Below, one piece after another: positions 51,101-61,444 of a stretch of DNA of 64,000 bases (positions are counted from its first letter, which is position 1; each line of letters opens with the position of its first letter). The notes beneath the pieces are model-generated. The model saw only the letters and a list, made by a program, of their open reading frames with translations, did not search any database and was not told the DNA's origin. A program made the position numbers and the translations under genes. The stretch is from an uncultured Bacillota bacterium. Lineage in GTDB: Bacteria; Bacillota; Clostridia; Christensenellales; Borkfalkiaceae. The DNA is taken from positions 1 to 64,000 of the forward strand of contig CASFTB010000003.1 in assembly GCA_949297575.1 (NCBI GenBank), given 5' to 3'.

Positions 51101-51373
51101 TTCCTGAAACACGAACCCGATGAAGGTGTTGCGGTAGCTGTCGAAGTCGGACTGCGAAAAGTCTTTACTGCTGCGTCCCTTGATGATGATCTCGCCCGAA
51201 TCGGGCGCGTCCAGCCCGCCGCACAGGTTGAGCAGCGTAGATTTGCCGCTGCCCGATTTGCCCAGCAGGAAGACCATGCCCTTTTCGGGGAAGCGCACGG
51301 AAACGCCGTCCAATGCGCGGACAGTTACTCCCTTGGTGTCATACACCTTGGTGAGCTCTCTGATCTCCAACAA
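48134..51373 (-). CDS. Fused ABC transporter: ATP-binding domain plus FtsX-type permease
   Basis: 1079 residues. An ABC ATPase occupies residues 1-230, with Walker A LLGKSGSGKSTLLN, signature LSGGQKQRVAIARAL and Walker B IIMADEPTGALDS. A linker leads to a transmembrane helix at about 340-362. A very large extracytoplasmic region spans about 365-940, rich in Tyr, Glu and Asp. Three FtsX transmembrane helices (about 950-1065) end VESIRSL. The order matches the MacB/LolD-LolE type of mechano-transmitting transporters that export peptides or lipoproteins. The substrate is unknown. It is divergent from the ABC operon at 51631. Confidence 0.9.
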   Translation of the reverse strand: MLEIRELTKVYDTKGVTVRALDGVSVRFPEKGMVFLLGKSGSGKSTLLNLCGGLDAPDSGEIIIKGRSSKDFSQSDFDSYRNTFIGFVFQEYNILNEFTVEDNIALALELQGKSKDRARVQEILRQVELEQFAKRKPNTLSGGQKQRVAIARALVKNPEIIMADEPTGALDSNTGKQVFDTLKKLSETKLVIVVSHDREFAEIYGDRIIELKDGKIISDVTKEKIQATRESDNLSFIGEDTISVQDGSRLTDADMGRIRTFLSKAKGKVLLSCGQKEISDFKKAARIDESGAREAFADTDEADIPSKTYTAADSAFIRSKLPMRHAVRIGASSLRVKPFRLFFTILLSFIAFTMFGLFSTLTFYDEKSVMLESYIQAEYDTVTLSKYYQYDSVSYERKTGEEIYRYTSSGSARFTPAEVREYRDRYGAALGLYNYSSYTSERFFIENLALNSMSDMGYYLPYVYNFADGAQDYAGLEFIAGESDLSAYGVNDVAISSYLFESFKQFGLNEVEGEDEYGNYRQGDELELNEAADIVGKRLLIQEGSRPVALTVRGVFRADLDEKYSALKEATGYGDIDYTLVNELQSLVSSGLYGAALVSDGFYEAHLQDFTSNSFDTSPDYIEFLDGQLSFQLSVPEYGESNTNSYIQTLVPYTQQSVQDTYYIYMFEEGKTTLADNEILIEEGDYFAVLNSIYNELWNEGYQQIWDETYYRVYQEYLEENWDDFLAEFKLNNSGLRDELYQKYIDQGCSDEEAAQNADADFEQYADIAFRAEGGPADSAAKDAANGSADKWSTDYQDSLNILSEAYRYSEAEVQAALDFLSPYFAEAYKEGKFLTEITIQNMMGNDVGTYTIVGFYDGEHGPVMFSESETEKLLDSYGQSTYYVEETNYVKSPDEKYNTVIFAMPDRAGLSSVINGADEVGADDTYYTLVSPVADSLGHVNSMIETLEQVFLWVGVVMALFSMLLLFNFISVSITNKKREIGILRAVGARSADVFKIFFSESVIIAAICFVLSLIAGFVVCGVLNDLLAPELGAAIFVFGPLSILVLLGIAAVTSFIATFLPVYSIAKKKPVESIRSL

Positions 51374-51470
51374 TGTTTTTGCCTCCTATGTTCTGAAATG
51401 TGCCGCGCCCCCGTGCCGTGCGGCGGGCGGCGAGAGCATGCGGCGGCACGCCGATACTCTCTTACCGTAT

Positions 51471-51499
51471 AGTATATACCTTTTTTTCATACAGGTCAA
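51471..51499 (-). promoter_or_regulatory. Promoter of the fused ABC transporter gene
   Basis: On the minus strand TTGACC, a 17-base spacer and TATACT. A dyad GTATA-GTA-TATAC overlaps the -10 region. The region to 51574 otherwise shows a GC-rich stretch with a run of G residues but nothing I can name. Confidence 0.7.
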
Positions 51500-51574
51500 G
51501 CGCACCGGGGGGGGGGATACGGCATGCTGCCTGCGCCCCGCGCGCTTTTTTGCAGAATTATTACATCCTGCCGT

Positions 51575-51604
51575 TTGACAGCCGCCCGCCCGTTCCTGTA
51601 TAAT
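51575..51604 (+). promoter_or_regulatory. Promoter of the NatAB-like operon
   Basis: TTGACA, an 18-base spacer and TATAAT, 27 bases before the start codon at 51631. Confidence 0.85.
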
Positions 51605-51630
51605 AGACGGAGAAAAAACGGGAGCATCCT

Positions 51631-52401
51631 ATGGCAGAGATCATCCGCGCGGAAAACGTGAAAAAGACTTTCACGCTCACCCGCAAACAGCGCCTCCTCG
51701 AAAAGGGCGCAAAGAAAAAAGTTGCCCTCGCCGGCCTCTCCTTTTCCGCGAACGAAGGGGAGATCTACGGCCTGCTCGGCCCCAACGGGGCGGGCAAAAC
51801 GACCATGCTGCGCATCCTCGCCACCCTCATCCGCGCGGACGAGGGTGAGGCATACGTCGCGGGCAAAAGCGTCATGCGCGACCCCGCGGGGGTGCGCGCC
51901 TCCATCGGGTTTCTGACGAGCGAGCTCAGATTGGAAGACTTTTTCACGCCCGCCTATCTGTTCGGCTTTTTCGGCAGGCTGCGCGGCATGGACGATGCCG
52001 CCATAGCCCGCCGCAGGGAGGAGCTCTTCTCCAAATTCGGCATCGACTCCTTCGCCGAGGTGCGCGTGCGCGACCTCTCCACGGGCATGAAGCAGAAGGT
52101 CTCCCTCGTCGTCTCCATCATCCACGACCCGCCCGTCGTCATCTTTGACGAGCCGACCAACGGATTAGACGTGCTCACCGCGAAGGTGGTCACAGACTTT
52201 TTGCTGGAGCTGAAGGGGCAGGGCAAGAGCATCCTGCTCTCCACCCATATCTTTTCTCTCGTCGAAAAGTTGTGCGACCGCGTCGGCGTCATCATCAACG
52301 GGCGCATGGCGGCGGAGGGCGCCCTCGCCGAAGTGCGCGGAGAGCAGTCCCTCGAAGATGCCTTTTTCGACATCTACAAGCGGGAGGTGACGGGCAGATG
52401 A
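51631..52401 (+). CDS. ABC transporter ATP-binding protein (NatA-like)
   Basis: 256 residues. Walker A GLLGPNGAGKTTMLRIL (about 49-65), signature RDLSTGMKQKVSLV, Walker B VVIFDEPTNGLDVLT, and the switch histidine in LLSTHIFSLVEKLC. The layout and the partner gene resemble NatA, a sodium exporter ATPase, or an ABC-2 drug exporter ATPase. It has no membrane segment and works with the permease that starts four bases before its stop. Confidence 0.92.
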   Translation: MAEIIRAENVKKTFTLTRKQRLLEKGAKKKVALAGLSFSANEGEIYGLLGPNGAGKTTMLRILATLIRADEGEAYVAGKSVMRDPAGVRASIGFLTSELRLEDFFTPAYLFGFFGRLRGMDDAAIARRREELFSKFGIDSFAEVRVRDLSTGMKQKVSLVVSIIHDPPVVIFDEPTNGLDVLTAKVVTDFLLELKGQGKSILLSTHIFSLVEKLCDRVGVIINGRMAAEGALAEVRGEQSLEDAFFDIYKREVTGR

Positions 52402-53573
52402 AGAATGTTCTCACGGTCATGCGCAAGGAATTTGCGCGCTTTTTCGGAGATAAGCGGCTGGTGCTCGGCACCCTCATCCTCCCGGGGCTGCTCATCTTCG
52501 TGCTGTACACGCTCATGGGCGCGGCTTTTACCGATACGGGTGAGGAGACCCTCACCGTGCGCGTCCTCGCTCCCTCCGCCTCCTTTGCCGCCTATATCGA
52601 CGCGCTGGAGACCGCCGCGGGGGAGGAGGGGATCGGCATCGCCTTCGAAACTGCGGAAGGGGACGAGGAGGCCCTCCTCGAAGAAGTGGGGGAGAGCTTC
52701 GATGCCCTGCTCGTCTTCGACGAAGGGTTCGATTCTCTCCTCGTGCCCGGCGCGCCCGCCGCTTCCCGCCCCAACGTCGCCATCTATTATGACTCCGCCG
52801 TCACCTCCTCCCTCTCCGCCTACAACGCGGCGGCGCAGCTTCTGGAGAGTTGGGAGAGCGGCATGAGCGGCCTCTTCAACATCAATGTTTCGGCGGGAGG
52901 GGATCTCTCCACCGCGGAGGAGGCGCGCGCGTCCTACTATGCGATGCTGCTGCCCTTCCTCATCCTCACCTTTCTGTACAGCGGCTGTATGGGGCTCGCC
53001 CCCGAATCCATCGCGGGGGAAAAGGAGCGCGGCACCATCGCCACCCTCCTCGTCACCCCCGTCAGACGCAGCGAGCTGGTCGTGGGGAAGATAGTTTCCT
53101 TATCCGCTCTTTCGGCACTTTCTGCTTTGAGTTCGTTTATCGGAACCTTCCTCTCCCTGCCCCGCCTCGCGGGCGGGAGCATAGGGGAGACGCTCGCCGC
53201 CTATTCGGTGGGGCAGTACTTCGCGCTGCTCGCCGTCATGCTCTCGGCGGTGCTGCTCATCGTCTCGCTCATCTCCATCGTCTCCGCCTTTGCGCGCACG
53301 GTGAAGGAGGCGTCCGCCTACTCCGTGCCGCTGATGATCCTCGTCATGCTCGTCGGGCTTTCGTCGATGATCTTCGGGGCGGCTGACGTGCCCGCGGCGG
53401 TGTTCCTCATCCCCGTCTACAACTGCGCGCAGGTGCTCGCCGAGATCTTCTCCATGCGGTTTTCCGCACTGCACCTGTTCGTGACGCTCGCCTCCGACCT
53501 CGTGTATATCGTCCTGCTCGTGTGGGTGCTCGCCCGCATGTTCAAAAGCGAAAAGGTCATCTTCAACAACTGA
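52398..53573 (+). CDS. ABC-2 type permease (NatB-like)
   Basis: 391 residues from ATG at 52398, overlapping the ATPase stop by four bases (ATGA). One transmembrane helix (about 22-43), then an extracytoplasmic domain of about 140 residues, then five helices from about 186 to the C-terminus, with EKERGTIATLLVTPVRRSELVVGK, the conserved coupling segment of NatB/ABC-2 permeases. It forms the membrane half of the exporter with the preceding ATPase. The exported compound is unknown. Confidence 0.9.
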   Translation: MKNVLTVMRKEFARFFGDKRLVLGTLILPGLLIFVLYTLMGAAFTDTGEETLTVRVLAPSASFAAYIDALETAAGEEGIGIAFETAEGDEEALLEEVGESFDALLVFDEGFDSLLVPGAPAASRPNVAIYYDSAVTSSLSAYNAAAQLLESWESGMSGLFNINVSAGGDLSTAEEARASYYAMLLPFLILTFLYSGCMGLAPESIAGEKERGTIATLLVTPVRRSELVVGKIVSLSALSALSALSSFIGTFLSLPRLAGGSIGETLAAYSVGQYFALLAVMLSAVLLIVSLISIVSAFARTVKEASAYSVPLMILVMLVGLSSMIFGAADVPAAVFLIPVYNCAQVLAEIFSMRFSALHLFVTLASDLVYIVLLVWVLARMFKSEKVIFNN

Positions 53574-53590
53574 CGCAAGACAATGCAAAA

Positions 53591-53618
53591 AGGGCCGCCC
53601 GATCGTTCGGGCGGCCCT
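53591..53618 (+). terminator. Hairpin after the NatAB-like operon
   Basis: An 11-bp stem AGGGCCGCCCG / CGGGCGGCCCT with no good T-tract on the plus strand. Confidence 0.6.
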
Positions 53619-53630
53619 TGCGCGCGACGG

Positions 53631-53662
53631 AAAAAAGCGCCTCCCGCATAGACGGGAGGCGC
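53631..53662 (-). terminator. Intrinsic terminator of argH
   Basis: On the minus strand the stem GCGCCTCCCG / CGGGAGGCGC is followed by six T residues, 17 bases after the stop. Confidence 0.88.
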
Positions 53663-53679
53663 CGTGCTTGTCTGTAAAA

Positions 53680-55062
53680 TTATTCTTTGAACATCCTGTT
53701 CAGGCGCTTCGTGATGGAGCGGATGTTCTCGCGCACCGCGCTCCTGGCGCTGCCGCCGATGACCTTGCGCGCCTCGACGGATTTGTTCGCCCGCACGCGC
53801 ACGAGGATATCTTCCTCGAAGAGGGAGGAGAAGCCCTGGTAAACGAACAGGTCGAGCCTGTCGAGCGTCTTGTTGTTCTCGATGCAGTAGCGCACGATCT
53901 GGCCGGTAACGGCATGCGCGTCGCGGAAGGGCATGCCCTTCTGCACGAGGTAATCGGCGACGTCCGTCGCGGTGGAGAAGCCGCCGCCGGCCGCAAGACG
54001 CATCTTGCGGGTGTCGAAGGAGAGGTGCTGCAAAAGTTCGGTGAAGATGGACAGGCACCCGAGCACCGTCTCTTCGGCGCCGAACAGCGCCTCTTTATCT
54101 TCCTGCAGATCCTTGTCGTACGCGAGGGGGATGCCCTTGAGCACGGTGAGGATGGCGGTGAGGTGGCCGTACACCCTGCCCGTCTTCCCGCGGATGAGCT
54201 CGGGGATATCGGGGTTCTTCTTCTGCGGCATGATGGAGGAGCCCGTCGAATATTCGTCCGAAATTTCGATGAACCCGAATTCGTCGGAGGAGAAGAGGAT
54301 GAGATCCTCGCAGAAGCGGGAGAGGTGCATCATGATCGTCGAGCAGCAGAAAATGTACTCGGCGACGAAGTCGCGGTCGGAAACGGCGTCCATGGAGTTC
54401 TGCGAGATCTCCGAAAAGGAGAGCAGCGTCGCCGTCATCCTGCGGTCGATGGGGAAATCCGTGCCCGCCAGGGCGCAGCTGCCGAGGGGCATCACGTCCG
54501 TGCGCTTGTAGCAGTCGGTGAGGCGCTCGATGTCGCGCAGGAACATTTCGCTGTATGCGTTGATATACTGCGCCACGGATACGGGCTGCGCCTTGCGCAG
54601 GTGCGTATAGCCGGGCATGATATACTGGACGTTGTTGTTTGCGATATCCAGCAGGGTGGTGACCAGTCCCTTGAGGGTGTTGCACAGGTTGACGATGCTG
54701 TCCTTCGTGTACAGGCGCAGGTCGGTCGCGACCTGGTCGTTGCGCGAGCGGGCGGTGTGCATGGTCTTGCCGATGGCGCCGATGCGCTTGACGAGCTCGG
54801 TCTCGACGAAAGTATGTATGTCTTCCGCGCCCTCGATCTGCAGTGTTCCCTTCTCGATGTCCGCGAGGATGTTGACCAGCGCATCGCTGATCTTTTCCGC
54901 GTTCTCCTTGGGGATGATCTGCGTCTCGCCCAGCATCTTGACGTGCGCGATGCTCGCGAGAATGTCGTGCCAGTACAGCTTGTAGTCGAAAGAAAGCGAC
55001 TGGTTGAAGTCATCGGCGCTCTTGGCGCTCGGCTGCGTAAAACGTCCTTCCCACAGTTTCAT
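53680..55062 (-). CDS. argH: Argininosuccinate lyase
   Basis: 460 residues, the family length. The fumarase-superfamily signature is STGSSIMPQKKNPDIPELIRG, written here as GSSIMPQKKNPD (about 278-289). MHTARSRNDQVATDLRLY and PGYTHLRKAQPVS carry the other active-site regions. It splits argininosuccinate to arginine and fumarate. No argG or other arginine gene is nearby, so it stands alone. GGGGAG precedes the start. Confidence 0.97.
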   Translation of the reverse strand: MKLWEGRFTQPSAKSADDFNQSLSFDYKLYWHDILASIAHVKMLGETQIIPKENAEKISDALVNILADIEKGTLQIEGAEDIHTFVETELVKRIGAIGKTMHTARSRNDQVATDLRLYTKDSIVNLCNTLKGLVTTLLDIANNNVQYIMPGYTHLRKAQPVSVAQYINAYSEMFLRDIERLTDCYKRTDVMPLGSCALAGTDFPIDRRMTATLLSFSEISQNSMDAVSDRDFVAEYIFCCSTIMMHLSRFCEDLILFSSDEFGFIEISDEYSTGSSIMPQKKNPDIPELIRGKTGRVYGHLTAILTVLKGIPLAYDKDLQEDKEALFGAEETVLGCLSIFTELLQHLSFDTRKMRLAAGGGFSTATDVADYLVQKGMPFRDAHAVTGQIVRYCIENNKTLDRLDLFVYQGFSSLFEEDILVRVRANKSVEARKVIGGSARSAVRENIRSITKRLNRMFKE

Positions 55063-55100
55063 AATTTAACTCCCCGTAACTGATTTTAAGCCTATTTCGA

Positions 55101-55130
55101 TTGACTTATTGCGGCGAAAACTGTTAAAAT
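55101..55130 (+). promoter_or_regulatory. Promoter of the ruv operon
   Basis: TTGACT, an 18-base spacer and TAAAAT. The leader to ruvC is about 130 bases and AT-rich at its 3' part, with a short GC palindrome (GCCGCGCGGC) near 55152. Confidence 0.65.
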
Positions 55131-55267
55131 AAATAAAGGCAAAACAGCTGCGCCGCCGCGCGGCGCGAACGGGTTTTCCCCCTTTCGTTTACGCCTGATT
55201 CTATTCTATACCATTTTTAAAAAAAATTCAAGTTATTTTCTTAAAAAGATTAAAAAGAGCGGTAAAA

Positions 55268-55762
55268 TTGATTATTTTAGGCATCGACCCCGGGCTGGCG
55301 ACGCTCGGCTACGGGTTTTTGGAAAAAGACGGGCGCGGGAACGTCTCCGTGCTCGATTACGGCGTCGTGCTCACGCCCAAAGAGGAGCGCCTGCCCGCCC
55401 GCCTTGCGATTCTTGAGCAGGGCATCAACCGGCTGCTGGACGCCCGCCTGCCCGACGAGGTCGCGGTGGAGGAGTTGTTCTTCACCAAGAATATCACGAC
55501 GGGCATCTCCGTCGCGCATGCGCGCGGCGTCGCGCTGCTCACCTGCGTCAAGCGCTGCGGCAGGCTGTTCGAGTACACGCCCATGCAGATCAAGCAGGCG
55601 ATCACCGGCTACGGCAGGGCGGATAAAAAGCAGATCCAGCTCGTCACGGCGAACCTCCTGCATTTAAAGGGCATCCCGCGCCCCGACGACGCGGCGGACG
55701 CGCTCGCCGTCGCGCTGTGCCATTCGTTCACGTCGCGCCTGTCCGCCTTGTATCAGATCTGA
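55268..55762 (+). CDS. ruvC: Holliday junction endonuclease RuvC
   Basis: 164 residues from TTG at 55268 (MIILGIDPGLATLGYG). The catalytic acidic residues lie in GIDPG (Asp7), VEELFFTKN (Glu66) and PDDAADALAVALCH near the C-terminus. The start has only a weak upstream site (AGAGCGG). It resolves Holliday junctions with RuvAB. It is the first gene of ruvC-ruvA-ruvB. Confidence 0.96.
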   Translation: MIILGIDPGLATLGYGFLEKDGRGNVSVLDYGVVLTPKEERLPARLAILEQGINRLLDARLPDEVAVEELFFTKNITTGISVAHARGVALLTCVKRCGRLFEYTPMQIKQAITGYGRADKKQIQLVTANLLHLKGIPRPDDAADALAVALCHSFTSRLSALYQI

Positions 55763-55855
55763 CCGCGGGGCCTCTTTTCGGGGCGCTTCCGCAGGCCGGT
55801 TACAGAATAAAACGACAAAAAGCACAAAATCGTCTGATATTTTAAAGGATTTTAC

Positions 55856-56458
55856 ATGATCGGATATCTCAAAGGAAAAGTGATCTATTCGGAGGAGGGC
55901 GTCGTCCTGCTCGAGGTGAACAACGTGGGGTACGAGCTCGTCTGCTCGGGCGCGCTGTTTGCCAAACTCGTCACCGACGGGCAGGGCGAGGTGTACACCT
56001 GGCTGCAGCCGCGCGAGGACGGCGTCTCCCTCTACGGCTTCGTTTCCCCCGAGGAGAAGAAGATGTTCCAGAAGCTCATCTCCGTCTCCGGCGTGGGGCC
56101 GCGCATGGGCATCGCCGTGCTCTCCGCACTCAACATCGGCGACCTCGCCGTCGCCATCGCGACATCCGACCTGAAGATGCTCTCCTCCGTCAAGGGGCTG
56201 GGCAAAAAGACGGCGGAGCGCATCGTGCTCGAACTGCGCGAAAAGGTCAGCGCCGGCGAGATGGCGGGCGCCGCCGCGAAGGGCGCCGCAAAGCCCGCCC
56301 CCGCGGAAAAGCTTTCAGACAAGGAAGAGGATGCCGTGGTCGGGCTCATGTCCCTCGGCTACACCCGCGCCGAGAGCACCCGCGCCGTAAAGGCGGCGAT
56401 GGAAAGGGGCGCCGATTCCCTCGAAGAGATCGTCATGACCGCGCTGCGCAGCATGTGA
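55856..56458 (+). CDS. ruvA: Holliday junction DNA helicase RuvA
   Basis: 200 residues. The N-terminal OB-fold begins MIGYLKGKVIYSEEGVVLLEV. The helix-hairpin-helix pair is SVSGVGPRMGIAVLSAL and SSVKGLGKKTAERIVLELREK. A C-terminal UBA-like domain binds RuvB (AVVGLMSLGYTRAES). It tetramerises on Holliday junctions. The 93-base gap after ruvC has no recognisable signal. Confidence 0.96.
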   Translation: MIGYLKGKVIYSEEGVVLLEVNNVGYELVCSGALFAKLVTDGQGEVYTWLQPREDGVSLYGFVSPEEKKMFQKLISVSGVGPRMGIAVLSALNIGDLAVAIATSDLKMLSSVKGLGKKTAERIVLELREKVSAGEMAGAAAKGAAKPAPAEKLSDKEEDAVVGLMSLGYTRAESTRAVKAAMERGADSLEEIVMTALRSM

Positions 56459-56490
56459 GCGCGCTCTGCAAATTGTAAGGAGGAGACCGT

Positions 56491-57552
56491 ATGGGCTTCG
56501 GCGAAGATTTTGAAAACGGGTTCGAGGAGCGCCTCGTCATGAGCACGAAAGGGGAGTTCGACGTAGAGGAGAACGCCCTTCGCCCCAAGACGATGGAGGG
56601 CTACGTCGGGCAGAATAAAGTCAAGGAAAACCTCTCAGTCTATATTTCCTCCGCGAAGATGCGCGGGGAGGCTCTCGACCACGTCCTGCTGTACGGCCCG
56701 CCCGGGTTGGGCAAGACGACGCTCGCGCACATTATCGCCAACGAGTTGGGGGTGCAGATCCGCCTCACGAGCGGCCCGGCCATCGAGCGCGGGGGAGACC
56801 TCGCCGCCATCCTGACCAACCTCAACGAGGGTGATGTCCTTTTTATTGATGAGATCCACCGCCTCAACCATTCGGTGGAGGAGGTGCTCTATTCCGCCAT
56901 GGAGGACTACGCCCTCGATATCATCGTGGGCAAGGGCCCCTCTGCCAAAAACCTGCGCTTCCCCTTAAAGCACTTTACGCTCATCGGCGCGACGACCAAG
57001 GCGGGCATGCTCGCCTCGCCCTTACGCGACCGCTTCGGCGTCCTGTGCCGCCTCGAGATGTACACGCCCGCAGAACTCGCGGAGATCGTCACCCGCTCGG
57101 CGCGCACCCTCGGCATCTCCGTGCAGCCGCAGGCCGCCCGGGAGATCGCCCGCCGCTCCCGCGGCACGCCCCGCATCTGCAACCGCCTTTTAAAGCGCGT
57201 GCGCGACTTTTCCGCCGTCAAGGGCAACGGTGCCATCACCGTGGAGGACGCGCGCTACGCCCTGCAAAAGATGGACATAGACGAGCTCGGGCTGGACGAT
57301 ACCGACCGCGCCCTGCTGCGCGCCCTCATCGAAAAGTTCGGGGGAGGCCCCGCCGGGCTGGAGACGCTCGCCGCCACCATCAACGAGGATGCGAATACGA
57401 TAGAGGACGTCTACGAACCCTATCTCATGCAGCTCGGTTTTGTCGCCCGCACGCCGCGCGGCAGGGTCTGCCTCAAGGGGGCGTATGATCATCTGGGGAT
57501 AAAGATGAGCGAAAAGCAGCGCGTACAGACTTCCATGTTTGACGATGAATAG
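56491..57552 (+). CDS. ruvB: Holliday junction branch migration ATPase RuvB
   Basis: 353 residues. Walker [16 protein letters not shown] (about 66-80), Walker [17 protein letters not shown], sensor 1 [22 protein letters not shown] and the arginine of [16 protein letters not shown]. It drives branch migration with RuvA. AAGGAGG lies upstream. It has a usual N-terminal extension before the [14 protein letters not shown] core. Confidence 0.97.
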   Translation: MGFGEDFENGFEERLVMSTKGEFDVEENALRPKTMEGYVGQNKVKENLSVYISSAKMRGEALDHVLLYGPPGLGKTTLAHIIANELGVQIRLTSGPAIERGGDLAAILTNLNEGDVLFIDEIHRLNHSVEEVLYSAMEDYALDIIVGKGPSAKNLRFPLKHFTLIGATTKAGMLASPLRDRFGVLCRLEMYTPAELAEIVTRSARTLGISVQPQAAREIARRSRGTPRICNRLLKRVRDFSAVKGNGAITVEDARYALQKMDIDELGLDDTDRALLRALIEKFGGGPAGLETLAATINEDANTIEDVYEPYLMQLGFVARTPRGRVCLKGAYDHLGIKMSEKQRVQTSMFDDE

Positions 57553-57597
57553 CGGAGTTTATCCTTCCATCTCCCACTCGATACTCACTTTTTGCCG

Positions 57598-57625
57598 TTG
57601 TCCGATGTATTATGCGTGACATAAT
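57598..57625 (+). promoter_or_regulatory. Promoter/dyad block before queA
   Basis: TTGTCC, a 16-base spacer and an extended -10 TGACATAAT. The palindrome ATTATG-CGTGA-CATAAT (57609-57625) overlaps it and resembles the block before dinB. Confidence 0.45.
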
Positions 57626-57660
57626 GCAGTGTTTTTATCGGCTTCTGCCGCAATTACCAT

Positions 57661-58683
57661 ATGTTAAAGAAATCAGATTATTTTTATGAATTGCCCGAAG
57701 AGCTCATCGCGCAGACGCCCGCCGAACCGCGCGACTCTTCGCGCCTGCTCGTCTATGACAGGGCGACGGGCAAGAGCGAACACCGTATCTTCCGCGACAT
57801 CAGGGAATACCTGAAGCCGGGCGACGTGCTCGTCATCAACAACACGCGCGTGCTTCCCGCGCGCCTGTATGCCTATACGAAGAACGGGGGCAGGGTCGAA
57901 GTGCTGCTTCTGAAGCGGCGCGACCTCAGCGAATGGGAAGTGCTCGTCAGGCCGGGCAAAAAGGCGAAGGTCGGCGCCGAGCTCGTCGTCTCGGAAGAGC
58001 TCTCCCTCACCGTCAAAGACAGAACGGAAACGGGCGAGCGCATCGTCGAATTTCACTTTGACGGGGTGTTCGAGGACATCCTTTCCCGCGTCGGCTCCAT
58101 GCCGCTGCCGCCGTACATCCATGAAAAGCTCAAGGACAAAGAGCGCTATCAGACGGTGTACAGCAAGACGGACGGCTCCGCCGCCGCGCCCACGGCAGGC
58201 CTGCACTTCACGCGCGAATTGCTGGAAGAGATCGGGGCGATGGGCGTGCAGGTCGCAGAGGTGTTGCTGCACGTCGGCCTCGGCACCTTCCGCCCCGTCA
58301 AGGAGGAAGACCTGACGCACCACGTCATGCACTCCGAATATTACTGCGTGAGCGAGGCGGCTGCGAACATCGTCAACGCCGCCAAGCGGGAAGGGCGCCG
58401 CGTCATCGCCGTCGGCACCACTTCCGTGCGCACGCTGGAAACGGTGGCCGACGAAAACGGTTTTCTGCGCCCGTGCAGCGGAGATACGTCCATCTTCATC
58501 TACCCGCCGTATACGTTCAAGTGTGTCGACGCCCTCATCACCAATTTCCATCTGCCGGAAAGCACGCTCATCATGCTCGTCTCCGCCTTCATGGGCAGAG
58601 AAGAGTGCATGCGCCTGTACAGAGAAGCGGTGGAGGAAAAGTATCGCTTTTTCAGCTTCGGTGACGCGATGCTGATCGTATAA
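57661..58683 (+). CDS. queA: S-adenosylmethionine:tRNA ribosyltransferase-isomerase
   Basis: 340 residues. Opens [30 protein letters not shown] with the family N-terminus. Signatures include [38 protein letters not shown] and [11 protein letters not shown], then [17 protein letters not shown]. It transfers and isomerises the ribosyl group of SAM onto preQ1-tRNA, giving epoxyqueuosine. No strong ribosome-binding site is seen before ATG at 57661. It pairs with tgt downstream. Confidence 0.97.
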   Translation: MLKKSDYFYELPEELIAQTPAEPRDSSRLLVYDRATGKSEHRIFRDIREYLKPGDVLVINNTRVLPARLYAYTKNGGRVEVLLLKRRDLSEWEVLVRPGKKAKVGAELVVSEELSLTVKDRTETGERIVEFHFDGVFEDILSRVGSMPLPPYIHEKLKDKERYQTVYSKTDGSAAAPTAGLHFTRELLEEIGAMGVQVAEVLLHVGLGTFRPVKEEDLTHHVMHSEYYCVSEAAANIVNAAKREGRRVIAVGTTSVRTLETVADENGFLRPCSGDTSIFIYPPYTFKCVDALITNFHLPESTLIMLVSAFMGREECMRLYREAVEEKYRFFSFGDAMLIV

Positions 58684-58834
58684 GCGGCACATCTCTTTGT
58701 CTCGGTCACGGCCCCGCTCGGCCGCGCACGCCTGTGTACGCTCCCGCGCGGCTTGTGCCGCCCCGCCGAAAATGCGCGAATCCGCCCTGCGCAGAGAAAG
58801 CAGCCGGGCGCTTTCCGTCTGCCCGGAGGTCTGC

Positions 58835-60755
<1,921 letters not shown>

Positions 60756-60839
60756 AGGCGCGAAGCGCGTCCGTTTGTGTCGAACGGGAGAAATTTGCCG
60801 CCCGAAAAGATTTTCTGCGCGGAAAGTGCGGGAAAACAG

Positions 60840-60868
60840 TTGCCAAAACGCCGCAAAAAGGGTATTAT
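60840..60868 (+). promoter_or_regulatory. Promoter of yajC
   Basis: TTGCCA, a 17-base spacer and TATTAT. A GGAG site lies before ATG at 60917. Confidence 0.75.
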
Positions 60869-60916
60869 ATAGGAAAACTGCGTCAAACATTTTTTAAAAA
60901 GGAGAACAGGTTCAGC

Positions 60917-61375
60917 ATGCTTTACAACCTTTTGGCCGAAGAGGGCAGCGGCTTCAATGCCGGCACGATCGTCCCCATCGTCATCATCGTCGTTATCCTC
61001 GTCGCTTTCTTTGTCTGGAGTTTCATTTCCCAGAAGCGCAAGCAGAAGAATTTTGAAGAGACCGTCCATTCCATCCGCCCGGGCAACAAAGTCACGACCA
61101 TCGGCGGCGTCATGGGAGAGGTCGTCGAAGTCAACACGGAAGAGGGCACCTTCGTCCTCCGCACCGGCACCTCCGACGAAGCGAATTGCAGCTACATGAA
61201 GTTCGACATGCAGGCGATCTATAAGACGGACGCCAAGCCCGAAGAAGAGCCCGCGAAAGGCGGAGCCGCAGCCTCCGAAGAACCCTTCGAAGAGGTGCCC
61301 GCGGCGCAGGCCGAGGATACCCCCGCCGAAGAGAAGGCGGAAGGGGACGCGGCAGAGAAAACCGAAGAAAAGTAA
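60917..61375 (+). CDS. yajC: Preprotein translocase accessory subunit YajC
   Basis: 152 residues. A single transmembrane helix (about 18-38, IVPIVIIVVILVAFFVWSF) is followed by the family core RKQKNFEETVHSIRPGNKVTTIGGVMGEVVEV. The last 50 residues are an acidic Glu/Ala tail that is longer than normal. It belongs to the Sec-associated holotranslocon. The order tgt-yajC is a widespread gene pair. Confidence 0.93.
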   Translation: MLYNLLAEEGSGFNAGTIVPIVIIVVILVAFFVWSFISQKRKQKNFEETVHSIRPGNKVTTIGGVMGEVVEVNTEEGTFVLRTGTSDEANCSYMKFDMQAIYKTDAKPEEEPAKGGAAASEEPFEEVPAAQAEDTPAEEKAEGDAAEKTEEK

Positions 61376-61399
61376 GCAGCCCCCGGCATAACGGGGCGG

Positions 61400-61444
61400 A
61401 CCTCCGCATAGAGATAATAGCGATCTCATGCGGAGGTATTTTTT
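61400..61444 (+). promoter_or_regulatory. Hairpin that hides the ribosome-binding site of the TIGR04086-type gene
   Basis: ACCTCCGCAT (61400-61409) pairs perfectly with ATGCGGAGGT (61428-61437). An inner GAGAT/ATCTC pairing extends it. The right arm contains GGAGG (61432-61436), the ribosome-binding site eight bases before ATG at 61445. Six T residues follow, so the same hairpin can also terminate the yajC transcript. Confidence 0.75.
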
